Positions 1 to 8,849 are shown, counted from the stretch's first letter. The stretch: 64,000 nt of DNA from JANMMJ01 sp964543235 (GCA_964543235.1 CAZIXE010000007.1:1-64000), one strand, 5' to 3'. Notes: generated from the letters alone by a model not told the origin. Program-made: numbers and translations.

Positions 1-338
1 AGATTGACGGCGAGCACCCGCTCGAAATCCGCATCCTCCCACTCGGTCAGCGGCTTGCGGTGCTGGATGCCGGCATTGTTGACCAGAATGTCGAGCCGGC
101 CGTGATCGGCGACGATCGATTCGAGCGCCGCGCGCGAGGCCTCCGCGTCTGTCACATCGAATGGCATGGGGAGGCCGCCGCTGCGCCTTGCAGCTTCGGC
201 AACTGCTCCGGCATCACGCGCATTGAGGAGAACCTTGGCGCCATGGGCGGCAAGGGCGCTGGCCATGGCAAACCCCAATCCTCGCGAGGCGCCGGTCACC
301 AGCGCCACGCGGCCATCAAGAGAAAAAAGTGAAGCCAT
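1..338 (-). CDS. SDR family oxidoreductase, partial (gluconate 5-dehydrogenase-like)
   Basis: N-terminal 112 residues of a classical short-chain dehydrogenase; the rest lies beyond the window edge. Visible are the cofactor motif TGASRGLG near residues 15-22, an acidic DVTD segment that usually contacts the adenine ring, and the NNAG motif near residues 88-91. The NNAGIQHRKPLTEW stretch resembles gluconate 5-dehydrogenase and related sugar-acid reductases, but substrate assignment from half a protein is weak. Start is the ATG whose complement is at 336-338. It is transcribed away from the TetR gene across a 450-base gap. Confidence 0.85.
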   Translation of the reverse strand, partial: MASLFSLDGRVALVTGASRGLGFAMASALAAHGAKVLLNARDAGAVAEAARRSGGLPMPFDVTDAEASRAALESIVADHGRLDILVNNAGIQHRKPLTEWEDADFERVLAVN

Positions 339-756
339 CCTCGCAGTCTGGCGGAGCGCGCCTTGCCGCACAAGCACGTTTCTCGTCTGCCGAAGGCGCG
401 ATCCGCGTCTCCGGCAGGCGCCCCGTCTGCACACTGCGTCACCGTAAAGGGCGTGACCATGCCCGGCTCGTAATGTTCCCCGTGATTGCACAGCGGTACA
501 TAATCGCCGGCCGCCGGCAGGCGGCCCGGCTTTTAAGGCCCCACGATTGGTCTTCTATTATTGGACTGTCGCATAGCTGCGGCCGGCCCGCTGTATCCGG
601 GCGAGGCCGCTGCGGACGCCCTTCCGACAGGCGACTGACATTGCCTGGCCTGCGAAGTACGGAAACTTCGCGTCCTTCCGGGGACTCCGCTTCAACAGAC
701 ACCGCCACGTCAGCCCCAAAGTTCTTCTCGAAGCGTATAACGCAGCGGCTCAGCGG
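339..756. other. Intergenic region with no supported gene
   Basis: About 420 bases between the SDR (minus) and the TetR promoter (plus). Short open frames exist on both strands, but none has a ribosome site, domain or composition supporting translation. It should contain the upstream promoter of the SDR gene; I cannot place it with confidence. Confidence 0.5.
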
Positions 757-785
757 TTGACTGTACCGTCCGGACGGTATAGTAT
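757..785 (+). promoter_or_regulatory. Probable promoter of the TetR-bicupin-ABC operon
   Basis: TTGACT at 757-762 is a good -35 element, followed by TATAGT (778-783) or TAGTAT (780-785) as -10. Predicted transcription start falls at about 790-793, at or next to the ATG at 792, so the TetR mRNA may be leaderless. No Shine-Dalgarno sequence precedes that ATG, which fits. Confidence 0.55.
764..779. promoter_or_regulatory. Palindromic operator, probably for the adjacent TetR protein
   Basis: TACCGTCCGGACGGTA is a perfect 16-base palindrome sitting between the -35 and -10 elements, 12 bases before the TetR start. Palindromes in this position are typical autoregulatory sites of TetR-family repressors; occupancy would block RNA polymerase. 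The assignment to this TetR is inferred from position. Confidence 0.65.
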
Positions 786-791
786 TTGACC

Positions 792-1370
792 ATGGTGAAA
801 CGCCGCCTCCCAGCCAATGCCCGTGAGCAAATACTCGACGCCGCCAATGCGGTGGTGGCGCTCAGGGGGGTTGCAAATCTCACGCTGGAAGAGGTCGCGC
901 GCGAGGCGGGCCTCAGCAAGGGCGGCGTGCTGTATCACTTTCCGAGCAAGGACAAGCTGACGGCTGCGATGATCGAACGGTTCATCCAGCTCTTCGACAC
1001 GGCGATGGACAAGGAGGCCGCGCGCGATCCGGTACGGCAGGGCAGCTATACGCGCGCCTATGTACGAGTCTCAATGGGCGACGTTCCGGGGGGCACCGAC
1101 CTGATCGACCGGGTCAACGGGTCGCTGACCGCAGCACTCGCCAATTATCCGGAACGCCTGGCACCGGTCCGGGAGCAGAGTGCCCGCAGCCAGAAGCTCA
1201 TCGCCAATGACGGCCTCGATCCCATCCTCGCGTCCATCATTCGCTTTGCCATTGACGGTATGTGGCTCGGCGAGAACTTCAATCTCATTCGCATTGATCC
1301 CAAACTCAAGGCAGCTGTCGCCAGACGGCTGATCGCCTGGACAAAATCGAAGGAGCATGCAGACCCATGA
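792..1370 (+). CDS. TetR/AcrR family transcriptional regulator
   Basis: 192-residue repressor. The N-terminal helix-turn-helix spans roughly residues 10-55 (LTLEEVAREAGLSKGGVLYHF), with the usual Y-HF-SK-L signature after the recognition helix. The remaining helices form the ligand and dimer domain, whose ligand is not predictable. ATG at 792 is preferred to an in-frame TTG at 786. The stop overlaps the bicupin start (ATGA type), so regulator, bicupin and three ABC genes form one operon. A perfect palindrome inside the upstream promoter suggests autoregulation. Confidence 0.92.
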   Translation: MVKRRLPANAREQILDAANAVVALRGVANLTLEEVAREAGLSKGGVLYHFPSKDKLTAAMIERFIQLFDTAMDKEAARDPVRQGSYTRAYVRVSMGDVPGGTDLIDRVNGSLTAALANYPERLAPVREQSARSQKLIANDGLDPILASIIRFAIDGMWLGENFNLIRIDPKLKAAVARRLIAWTKSKEHADP

Positions 1371-2221
1371 ACAGCAAGGCCGAACTCGTGCCCCAGGGTC
1401 CGCGCGGCATAGCCTATGCCAAGCCTACGCTCATCAAGGCGGCAGACGCTCCCCGATTTCTGTGGGGCGACGAAAAGGCAGGCTATGTCTCAGACTGGAT
1501 CTATGGCTCATCGCAAGACATCCACATGATGTCGTTCGAGATGAATGTCGGCTCGCGCTTCGGCAACTCACCCGATTTCAAGACCTACTACAACTGCGCC
1601 GAGACCTATCACTGCCTCAAGGGGGAGTTCACCTTCCACTGTCCGGAAACCGGCGAGGTGCATGTGCTGAGGGAGGGGGACACGCTGTATTTCCCGCCCG
1701 ACACCTGGCACTGGGGCTACAATTTCGGCAACGAGACCAGCCACATTCTCGAAAGCATCACACCCCGCCTCGAGGAGGCGATCGAGGCCTACGCCGTCAG
1801 GCAGCCCTGGCTCAAGGATATCCGCATGGGACCGCGCGACCCGATCGGCAACTATGAGCCGGGCGGCGACAGGGGGCCGCAGCGCGCCAGGCTGGTCAGG
1901 GCCGGCGACTATCTTTACGAGATCGTCGGCGAGAAGAAGCCGCTGCGCGTCGGCATTGTCTGTTCGACGCCGATGCTGACCACCGCGATCGTCGATCTTC
2001 ATCGCGGCCAGGAGAGCGAGTTCATCGCCCATCCGAGCGACGAGGTTCTCTTCTGCCTGTCCGGCCGGATGAATGTCTATCTGCCGGATCACTCGCCCAA
2101 CTGGTGGGAAATGAACAAGGGAGATTCGGGCTACATTCCCAAGGGCACGCGGCATGCCTACTTCAATACCTCGGACGCGCCGGCCCGTTTCATTTTCTCC
2201 GTCGCCCCGAAATACCGCTGA
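1367..2221 (+). CDS. Bicupin-domain protein, function unknown
   Basis: 284 residues with two cupin folds. The first covers about 55-135 (GEFTFHCPE, then EGDTLYFPPDTWHW), the second about 205-280 (DEVLFCLSGRMNVYLP, then KGDSGYIPKGTRHAYFN). Histidines H115 and H263 lie where the second metal motif of cupins usually falls, but the canonical HxH pair of motif 1 is not obvious, so metal binding is uncertain. It overlaps the TetR stop and precedes the binding-protein gene by 16 bases. Context suggests modification or sensing of the imported compound. No signal peptide, so cytoplasmic. Confidence 0.8.
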   Translation: MNSKAELVPQGPRGIAYAKPTLIKAADAPRFLWGDEKAGYVSDWIYGSSQDIHMMSFEMNVGSRFGNSPDFKTYYNCAETYHCLKGEFTFHCPETGEVHVLREGDTLYFPPDTWHWGYNFGNETSHILESITPRLEEAIEAYAVRQPWLKDIRMGPRDPIGNYEPGGDRGPQRARLVRAGDYLYEIVGEKKPLRVGIVCSTPMLTTAIVDLHRGQESEFIAHPSDEVLFCLSGRMNVYLPDHSPNWWEMNKGDSGYIPKGTRHAYFNTSDAPARFIFSVAPKYR

Positions 2222-2237
2222 CAAGGGAGGAAAGACA

Positions 2238-3338
2238 ATGATCAGCAGACTGATGATGAACCGCCGCCAGGTCATGGCTTCCGCCTTCGCGGTGGCAGTG
2301 GCGGGCCTTCCGTTGAAACCGGCCCATTCTGCCGAACCGCTCAACTGGCTCGGATGGCAGGGTTACGACGAGCCGCTGAAACTGGGCACCTTTCTCGCCG
2401 ACAATGGCATGTCGCTGGCTGCCACCTACATCAACACCAATGAGGAGATCATTACCAAGCTGCAGGCCGGCGGCGCCGGCCAGACCGATCTCATCACCAT
2501 CTACTACGGCCATATTCCGATCCTGGTGGGCGCCGATCTGATCGAACCGATCGACGAGTCGATGGCACCGGGTATCGCCGACATCTTCCCCGAATTCCTC
2601 AATGTCGACGTTCTGCGGAGGGACGGAAAGCTTTATGCCGTGCCCTTCACCTGGGGAACGCTGTCCATGGTCTATGATCCGGGCGCCGTTCCGCGCCCCG
2701 TCTCGTGGAAGGACTGCCTCAAGGATGAATACAAGGGCAAGGTGGCGCTGGTCGACGATGCCACCGGCCTGATCGCCACCTGGGCGCCGATTGCCACCGG
2801 CACTACCACGCCCACCCGCATCACCATGGACGAGCTCAGGAAGACCGTCGACTTCCTCATCGACATCAAGAAGAATCATGCGCGGACCTTCTCTACCAGC
2901 TATGGCGAGGCGGTCGACCTCTTCGCCAGGGGCGAGGTGGTGATTTCGGCAATCGGCTGGGACGCCATGGTCGGATTCGCCGCCGCCAAGAACAAGGTGC
3001 TGGACTATGTGATACCGGAGGAGGGGGCGATGGTGTTCATGGATACCGTCGCCGTGCCGAAGGGCGCGCCGCATCGCGAGCTTGCTTACAAGGCATTGAA
3101 CCAGTGCATTTCGGCCGCCGGCCAGAAGCAGATTGCCGATGCATTGACCCAGGCGATCGTATCGAAGGCCGCGCTGCCGCTGGTCGACGACAAGAACCGG
3201 CAGATCTACCAGTATGACAATCTGCCCAAACTTTTTGAGAAGGCGCGCTTCTATCCATTCTGGCCGCTGGAGCCCGAGGGCGATTTCGTCACCCATGAGC
3301 AGAGCCAGGAGGAATACCAGCGCTTCCTGAAGGCCTGA
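2238..3338 (+). CDS. ABC transporter substrate-binding protein, polyamine/opine type (PotD-like)
   Basis: 366-residue periplasmic binding protein. The export signal at residues 1-32 contains an RR pair (NRRQVMASAFAVAVAG) and ends near AHSA; Sec or Tat export is possible. The mature protein resembles the spermidine/putrescine-binding PotD/PotF group (EEIITKLQAGG early, then YAVPFTWGTLSMVYDPG). Start ATG 2238 has GGGAGG seven bases upstream; an upstream extension of the frame overlaps the bicupin and is not needed. It overlaps the next gene by one base (TGATG). Substrate is not defined. Confidence 0.88.
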   Translation: MISRLMMNRRQVMASAFAVAVAGLPLKPAHSAEPLNWLGWQGYDEPLKLGTFLADNGMSLAATYINTNEEIITKLQAGGAGQTDLITIYYGHIPILVGADLIEPIDESMAPGIADIFPEFLNVDVLRRDGKLYAVPFTWGTLSMVYDPGAVPRPVSWKDCLKDEYKGKVALVDDATGLIATWAPIATGTTTPTRITMDELRKTVDFLIDIKKNHARTFSTSYGEAVDLFARGEVVISAIGWDAMVGFAAAKNKVLDYVIPEEGAMVFMDTVAVPKGAPHRELAYKALNQCISAAGQKQIADALTQAIVSKAALPLVDDKNRQIYQYDNLPKLFEKARFYPFWPLEPEGDFVTHEQSQEEYQRFLKA

Positions 3339-4174
3339 TGTCGCCGACAGGCGGGCGGGCTTGGCCATTCCTCGCGCCCGCCATGCTGCTTGCCGCCGGG
3401 CTGTTCCTTGTGCCCATGCTGCTGCTTTTTGCGGTCAGCTTCTGGAGCGTCAGGAACTTCCGGCTGACGCCCGGCTTCAGCCTCGCCGCCTGGTCCCGCT
3501 TCGTCGAGAATTACGGGGAACTGGCGGCTTATTCCCTGATTATCGGTCTCGTTGTTGCGGCGATCTGCACCGCGCTGGGTCTGGCCTTCGCCTACGCCGT
3601 CAGGTTCGGGGCCGGCCGCTACGCCGATGCCCTGATCTTCGCCACCCTGGTGACGCTGTTCGGCGGCTACCTGGTCAAGATCTATGCCTGGAAGTCGATC
3701 CTGGGCGCCGACGGCCTGTTCAACCAGGCACTGATCGGGCTGGGACTCATCGACCAGCCGACACCCCTCCTCCTCTACAACCGCGGTGCCGTCATCGTGG
3801 CGCTCGTGCATTTTCTCCTGCCGCTGGCCATCCTCCCGATCTACGGGGCGCTGCGCAACGTGCCCTTGGACAATCTCGAGGCGGCGCGCGATCTGGGCGC
3901 CAGCGGAGCCCGGGCTTTCCAGACGGTGATCGTGCCGCAATGCCGGACCGGGATCTTCGCTGCCTTCGCCTTCTGCTTTCTTCTCGCCGCGGGCGACTAC
4001 GTGACGCCGCTGCTGATCGGCGGTTCCGGCGGCAGCATGCTGGGACAGTTCATCGCCCTCGAATTCTCCACCCGCTTCAACTGGCCGGCCGGCGCGGCGA
4101 TGTCCTTCGGGCTGCTCGCCGCAAGTCTCACGCTCCTGGCGGCCATCGGCCTGGTGGTGAGGCCGAGGCGATGA
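3338..4174 (+). CDS. ABC transporter permease (PotB-like)
   Basis: 278-residue inner-membrane permease with about six hydrophobic segments and the EAA loop near residues 185-205 (EAARDLGASGARAFQTVIVP), which docks on an ATPase. Belongs with the PotB/PotH subunits of polyamine-type importers. ATG overlaps the TGA of the binding-protein gene, and its own TGA overlaps the next ATG, so the three are translationally coupled. No cognate ATPase gene lies in this cluster. Confidence 0.9.
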   Translation: MSPTGGRAWPFLAPAMLLAAGLFLVPMLLLFAVSFWSVRNFRLTPGFSLAAWSRFVENYGELAAYSLIIGLVVAAICTALGLAFAYAVRFGAGRYADALIFATLVTLFGGYLVKIYAWKSILGADGLFNQALIGLGLIDQPTPLLLYNRGAVIVALVHFLLPLAILPIYGALRNVPLDNLEAARDLGASGARAFQTVIVPQCRTGIFAAFAFCFLLAAGDYVTPLLIGGSGGSMLGQFIALEFSTRFNWPAGAAMSFGLLAASLTLLAAIGLVVRPRR

Positions 4175-4944
4175 CGCTGACCCCTGCATGGAAGGGATTT
4201 CTGGCCTTGAGCCTCGTTTTCATGCTGGGGCCACTGCTTCTTGTCGTGCTGTTCTCCTTCGGCCGCAACGCGCTGATCGGCTTCCCGATGGGCGGACTGA
4301 CACTCGACTGGTATCGCAAGCTGTTCGACAATAGTTCCTTCTGGGACGCCTTCCGCACCAGCCTCGCCGCGGCAGTGTGCTCTTCCCTCATCGCCACCCT
4401 GACCGGGACGCTCTGCGCCTTCGGCCTGCTGCGGGCCGGACGCAGGCTCGCCGCCGCTTCGGTGACATTCCTGTCCTTTCCGGTGCTGCTGCCACCCCTC
4501 GTCGTGGCCATTGCCATTGTCGTGCTCATCGTTCGCGGCCTCGGCCTCAGCCTCGGCCTGCCGGTCGTCATCCTCGGCCATGCCCTGGTGAGCCAGCCCT
4601 TCGTCCTGCTGATCATGATGTCGAGGCTCCACAGCTTCGACTTCGACACCGTCGAATCGGCGCTCGATCTTGGCGCCTCGCGGCTTCAGGCGTTCCGCGA
4701 CATCACCCTGCCCCAGATCCGGGGTGCACTCATCGGCAGCGCCCTGATCGCCGCCTCGATCTCGCTCGACGACTTCATTATCGCCTCTTTCACCATTGGA
4801 GCAGGAAACACGCTCTCGACCTTTGTCTGGGGCATGTTGCGCACAACGCTCGATCCTTCGATCAATGCCATCGCTGCCATCATTCTGCTGCTCACGACCG
4901 GAACCGCAATCATCGCCCTGCGGCTGACGCAGTATCGGGGATGA
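4171..4944 (+). CDS. ABC transporter permease (PotC-like)
   Basis: 257-residue inner-membrane permease, partner of the preceding PotB-like subunit. About six membrane segments; the EAA loop (ESALDLGASRLQAFRDITLP) sits near residues 155-175 and SLDDFIIASF is typical of PotC/PotI. Start ATG 4171 overlaps the previous stop; a longer frame from 3361 is a shadow of the upstream gene. The operon ends here, at a strong hairpin, without an ATP-binding gene. Confidence 0.9.
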   Translation: MTLTPAWKGFLALSLVFMLGPLLLVVLFSFGRNALIGFPMGGLTLDWYRKLFDNSSFWDAFRTSLAAAVCSSLIATLTGTLCAFGLLRAGRRLAAASVTFLSFPVLLPPLVVAIAIVVLIVRGLGLSLGLPVVILGHALVSQPFVLLIMMSRLHSFDFDTVESALDLGASRLQAFRDITLPQIRGALIGSALIAASISLDDFIIASFTIGAGNTLSTFVWGMLRTTLDPSINAIAAIILLLTTGTAIIALRLTQYRG

Positions 4945-4963
4945 GGGGAGCCGCAGAATGAAT

Positions 4964-4987
4964 GTGGCGGGAGAACCCTCCCGCCAC
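4964..4987. terminator. Strong hairpin between convergent ABC operons
   Basis: GTGGCGGGAG and CTCCCGCCAC form a perfect 10-base-pair stem with a 4-base AACC loop, in the 64-base gap between two converging operons. There is no clear T-run on either side, so it may act as a bidirectional terminator or as an mRNA 3'-end stabiliser. Confidence 0.6.
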
Positions 4988-5008
4988 CACCTGTTGATAG
5001 GATGCCGT

Positions 5009-6013
5009 TTACTTCGCGATGCAGGTGTCGGCCGTTTCAGGCGTGCAGACGTCGAGGCCTGTGTAGGTCGGATCGGCCGGAGGAGCCTTGCCCTCCTTCA
5101 TGTCCTTCAACGCCATCATGGTCTTGTAGCCCATCTCGAACGGCCGCTGGCCAACCTGGCCAAGCGACAGGCCTTCCTTCATCTGGTCGATCTGAACGGG
5201 CAGCGTATCGGCGACCACCAGGGCGAGCGCCTTCGAGGCGATCTTGTCCTTGTACTTGCCAACGGCTGCGCGATTGGCGTCCGGAATGAATTGCGGGAAA
5301 CCGCCGGTCGGGATGAAGGCATCAACATTCGGGTTCTTCGCCATAAAGTCCTCGAACTGCTGCACCGACCGCGGGAAGTCATCGTCGGTGTAGAGCGGAC
5401 AACCCTCGGCCTCGGTCCAGCCACCCTGGCCGGTCAGACGGTCGCCAGGCGAAGCTGCCGACTTCATGCCGGACAGTTCGTCGCGGATGCCCTGCATGCG
5501 TTCATTGTGGTTGGCCGCAGCGGCGCCGCCCGACTGGATGCACACCGTGCCGCCATTCGGCTTGATCGCCTTCGCCAGCTTGGCGAGGTTGGTGCCGATT
5601 TCGTAGTTGTGCGTGCCGATATAGGCGACGCGGAGATCCTGGTTCTCGGGAAGCAGGTCTGAGTCCCAGGTGAGCACGGGAATGCCCGCTTCCTTGGCGG
5701 CCTGCAAAGCCACCGCCATCGCAGCAGCGTTGGACGGCGACACGGCAATGCCGTCTACCTTTTTCGCCACCAGATCCTGGACAATCTGCACCTGTTCGTC
5801 ACCGCCACCGTGCTCGCCAGGACCGATATACATGCATTCAAACGCGCCATTGGCCTCGGCTTCCGCCTTCTTGCAGCCATCGCGGGCCTGGTCGAAGAAC
5901 GGGTTGTTCATGTTCTTCGGCACCAGGGCGAAGACGAACTTGGCCTGAGCGCCCGACACCGCAGCGGTCAGGGCGCCAAGGGCGACCGCGGCAGTCAGCA
6001 GAAATTTCTTCAT
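5009..6013 (-). CDS. Sugar ABC transporter substrate-binding protein (CUT2, ribose/fructose type)
   Basis: 334-residue periplasmic binding protein of the ribose/LacI-like fold. Signal peptide residues 1-24 (MKKFLLTAAVALGALTAAVSGAQA) gives a mature start KFVFALVPKNMNNPFF, the classic first beta-strand and ligand loop. Later motifs are VDGIAVSPSNAAAM and VLTWDSDLLPENQDLRVAYIGTHNYEIG. Start at 6013 has GGAGG upstream; the frame extends further but without a signal sequence. It is the last gene of the ATPase-permease-binding protein operon. Sugar specificity is unknown. Confidence 0.92.
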   Translation of the reverse strand: MKKFLLTAAVALGALTAAVSGAQAKFVFALVPKNMNNPFFDQARDGCKKAEAEANGAFECMYIGPGEHGGGDEQVQIVQDLVAKKVDGIAVSPSNAAAMAVALQAAKEAGIPVLTWDSDLLPENQDLRVAYIGTHNYEIGTNLAKLAKAIKPNGGTVCIQSGGAAAANHNERMQGIRDELSGMKSAASPGDRLTGQGGWTEAEGCPLYTDDDFPRSVQQFEDFMAKNPNVDAFIPTGGFPQFIPDANRAAVGKYKDKIASKALALVVADTLPVQIDQMKEGLSLGQVGQRPFEMGYKTMMALKDMKEGKAPPADPTYTGLDVCTPETADTCIAK

Positions 6014-6069
6014 TTGGGTTCCTCCACTGTGTTTACCAGGGTCTGCCGGTCTGCCCGGCCGACCTGCTT

Positions 6070-7164
6070 CTAACGGTGCCTCCGGGGAAACAGTCTTTCC
6101 AGCGTGGCGGCGACAATGGACTTGCCGCCGGTCTGCATGCCGAGAAGAACCGCGAGAATGATGAAAGCGCCGACGAAAGCGCCCTGCCAATTGGAATCAA
6201 TGCCGGCCATGAGGAGGGCATTGCGGATCACTTCCAGCAGCGCCGAGCCGATAATGGCGCCATAAGCGGTACCGGCGCCGCCCATGAGGTTGGCGCCGCC
6301 GATAACGGTTGCGGCGATGACGCGCAACTCGTAGCCCTGGCCCATGGCGTTAATGGCGGAACCGTTATAGCCAAGCAAAAGCAGCGAGGCGATCGACGCC
6401 GTAAATGCCGAGAAGACGTAGGCCTGAAACTTGATCCAGTCCACTGGCACGCCGGTCAGGCGTGCGGCCTGCTCATTGCCACCGATGGCAAAGAGATGTC
6501 GCGCCCAGGCGGTGAAATTGAAGACGAAGCCCATGAACAGGGCCAAGGCGACCATCGTCCAGAAATGCGATGAGAACTGCGGTATCCAGTCGGGAATCCA
6601 GTCGCCGGGCGTTTGTACCGGCCATTTCGCCTGGCCGATTGCCTTGACGATCGGGGCGTCGGGACCAAACTGGTAAAGCATCTGATTGCCAGAGAAGACC
6701 ACCGCAAGCGAGCGGGCCATCGATAACATGCCAAGCGTTACGACGAATGACGGCATGCCGACATAGGCCACGAAGAACCCGTTGACGGCACCACAGGCGA
6801 GGCCCGCAACCAGGCCCATCCCAAATGCCATGTACCAGGGATAGTGCCAGGTGAGAAAAAGTCCAGCGACAATGGCCACCAGTCCCATCACGGAACCGAC
6901 GGAGAGGTCTATGCCACCGGTGATGATCACGACCATCATGCCCAGAGCCATGATGCCAAACGGCGCGAAATTGCGGGTGATGTTGGCGGCGTTCTCGACG
7001 GTCGCAAAGCTCGCCTCCATCGCCGACATATAGATGACAAGGACGATGAGCGCGATCGTCACCCAGAAAGATTGGCTCGACAGGATGCGCTGACGGAGCG
7101 TCTGTTCCTTGATCTGAACCACATCCGATATGGCCGCGTGGCCAGCTTCCGCACTATGCTGCAC
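6070..7164 (-). CDS. Sugar ABC transporter permease (CUT2, RbsC/FrcC-like)
   Basis: 364-residue inner-membrane permease with eight to ten hydrophobic segments. GIMALGMMVVIITGGIDLSVGSVMGL is the hallmark of the ribose/fructose permease group, with RVIAATVIGGANLMGGAGT later. The start appears to be a GTG at 7164, overlapping the ATPase stop by 11 bases, consistent with translational coupling. It forms the channel for the neighbouring binding protein and ATPase. Confidence 0.92.
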   Translation of the reverse strand: MQHSAEAGHAAISDVVQIKEQTLRQRILSSQSFWVTIALIVLVIYMSAMEASFATVENAANITRNFAPFGIMALGMMVVIITGGIDLSVGSVMGLVAIVAGLFLTWHYPWYMAFGMGLVAGLACGAVNGFFVAYVGMPSFVVTLGMLSMARSLAVVFSGNQMLYQFGPDAPIVKAIGQAKWPVQTPGDWIPDWIPQFSSHFWTMVALALFMGFVFNFTAWARHLFAIGGNEQAARLTGVPVDWIKFQAYVFSAFTASIASLLLLGYNGSAINAMGQGYELRVIAATVIGGANLMGGAGTAYGAIIGSALLEVIRNALLMAGIDSNWQGAFVGAFIILAVLLGMQTGGKSIVAATLERLFPRRHR

Positions 7165-7894
7165 GAATGGCCCCCGTAATCAGTCCGGTGATTTCCTCTG
7201 GTGAAGTCTGTATGGTCGCCTTGTCCGCCACCTTCGAACCGCGGCGCAGGACGATGATCCGGTCGGAAACGGCGAAGACATCGGGCATACGATGACTGAT
7301 CAGCATAACAGCCACGCCCTGCGCCTTCAGCCTGCGGATCAATTCCAGGACTTCGGCCACCTGCCGCACCGAAATGGCGGCGGTCGGCTCGTCCATAAGT
7401 ACCAGCTTGGCGTTCGACAGCCTCGTCCGCGCGATCGCCACAGCCTGGCGCTGGCCCCCGGACATTTTCCGGACCAGGTCGCGCGGGCGGGTTTCCGATT
7501 TCAGTTCAGCGAACAGTTCCGCTGAGCGGTCGATCATCCTTTGCTTATCGAGAACCAGGAAAGGCCAGAATCCCTTCTTCATCTCGCGCCCCAGAAACAC
7601 ATTCTGGGCGGCGGTCAGATTGTCGGCCAGTGCCAGGTCCTGATAGACGACTTCGATCCCCTTGGCGCGGGCCTCAACGGGTTTGTGGAAATGACAGACT
7701 TCGCCCTCGACGAGGACCTCGCCATCAGTCGGGGGGAAATTACCGGCAATCAACTTGACCATGGTGGACTTGCCGGCACCGTTGTCGCCCATGAGGCCCA
7801 CCACTTCACCGGGTTCGACCGAGAGGCTGACATCGGTTAGAGCGCGAATGGCACCGAAACTTTTCGATACGTGCCGCACATCCAGCAGCGCCAT
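7154..7894 (-). CDS. Sugar ABC transporter ATP-binding protein, single-domain (FrcA-like)
   Basis: 246-residue ATPase with one nucleotide-binding domain: Walker A GDNGAGKST (36-44), signature MSGGQRQ (about 144-150), Walker B LVLMDE (164-169) and switch histidine H201. Most CUT2 systems use a double-length (about 500 residue) ATPase; the half-size form is known from the rhizobial fructose transporter FrcBCA. Start at 7894 is chosen because GGGAGG lies about nine bases upstream and the protein then begins at the first strand; the frame continues upstream without homology. First gene of the transporter operon. Confidence 0.92.
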   Translation of the reverse strand: MALLDVRHVSKSFGAIRALTDVSLSVEPGEVVGLMGDNGAGKSTMVKLIAGNFPPTDGEVLVEGEVCHFHKPVEARAKGIEVVYQDLALADNLTAAQNVFLGREMKKGFWPFLVLDKQRMIDRSAELFAELKSETRPRDLVRKMSGGQRQAVAIARTRLSNAKLVLMDEPTAAISVRQVAEVLELIRRLKAQGVAVMLISHRMPDVFAVSDRIIVLRRGSKVADKATIQTSPEEITGLITGAIRAA

Positions 7895-8021
7895 CGAGCC
7901 TATCCTCCCATACACTTGCCGCGGTGCCGGGTTCGATGCCCGGTCTTTGCCCGAAATTGTAGTATAATGGTGCGGCACACGATGGCTAGCCCAAAACAGA
8001 CGGTGAAGTAACAGTGATTTC

Positions 8022-8849
8022 TCAGGCAACCGCAGGCGGTGAAGCGGGGCTGTCGCCAGCGCCCAGGACCTGCTGGTCGAAATCTATGATGGCACCCGAC
8101 ATCATGCCCGATTCACTGCTCGACAAGTAAGCGACCGCCCGCGCCACCTCAACCGGCTTCAGCAGGCGACCCCAAGGCCGCTCCGCCTCGGCTTTGGCCA
8201 GCCAGCCGGCCTCGGCAGCGTGATAGGTTTTCATGATCCGGTCTTCGCCCGGCGTGTCCATCCAGCCAATGGTGAGGCCGTTGCAGCGGATGTGGTGACG
8301 CATGATGGAGTAGGCGACGTTCTTGGTGAGCGTGATGAGGGCGCCCTTCGACGTGCAATAGGCGGTAATGAAACTCTGCCCGCCGTGGCCCGACATGGAG
8401 ATGATATTGACGATGGTGCCCTCGATGCGCTCGCGCTTCATAACGTGAATGGCGTCCTGGGTGAGGAAGAAGGGGGCGCGGACATTCACTGCCATCATGG
8501 CATCGAAGAGGTCGGGCTTGGTGTCCCAAATGGTGCCGCGATCGGTAATTCCGGCGGAATTGACGAGCGCATCAACCCGCCCGAATGATTTGTCGGCGGC
8601 TGCAATCACTTTGCGCGTGTCGTCCATCCGACCGAGATCAGCTTCGACAAAAATGGTCTTTACGCCCTTGCTTTCGAGGTCTGCCCGGACCTTCGCGCCG
8701 CGCGCTGCATTTCTCCCGGTGATAACCAGGCCCTTGGCGCCGCGATCGGCAAAGAGATGGGCGATGGCTTCGCCTAGCCCTTGGGTTGAACCGGTGACGA
8801 CGGCAATTTTGCCTTCCATCGACAATCCGTCAAAAGTGTGCTGATCCAT
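8022..8849 (-). CDS. SDR family oxidoreductase
   Basis: 275-residue classical short-chain dehydrogenase. Cofactor motif TGSTQGLG (about 19-26), NSAG motif near 91-94 in place of NNAG, catalytic Ser in IISMSGHGGQ, and YCTSK as the active-site Tyr-x-x-x-Lys. A C-terminal tail rich in Ala/Pro/Ser is atypical. It lies upstream of the sugar ABC operon on the same strand with a 127-base gap, and diverges from another SDR. Likely oxidises the imported sugar or a derivative; substrate is inferred from context only. Confidence 0.9.
   Translation of the reverse strand: MDQHTFDGLSMEGKIAVVTGSTQGLGEAIAHLFADRGAKGLVITGRNAARGAKVRADLESKGVKTIFVEADLGRMDDTRKVIAAADKSFGRVDALVNSAGITDRGTIWDTKPDLFDAMMAVNVRAPFFLTQDAIHVMKRERIEGTIVNIISMSGHGGQSFITAYCTSKGALITLTKNVAYSIMRHHIRCNGLTIGWMDTPGEDRIMKTYHAAEAGWLAKAEAERPWGRLLKPVEVARAVAYLSSSESGMMSGAIIDFDQQVLGAGDSPASPPAVA

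Noticed and set aside
329..760. 143-codon frame in the gap before TetR
   Set aside because: Arg/Ser/Pro-rich translation without domain or ribosome site, overlapping the SDR start. Treated as non-coding.
2190..3368. 392-codon open frame opposite the PotD-like gene
   Set aside because: Antisense shadow of a well-supported binding protein; no family features in its translation.
7927..7943. tRNA T-arm-like hairpin CCGGGTTCGATGCCCGG
   Set aside because: A 5-base stem with a TTCGATG loop resembles a T-arm, but no acceptor, D-arm or anticodon arm is found around it on either strand. It is best seen as a small hairpin in the leader of the sugar ATPase gene.
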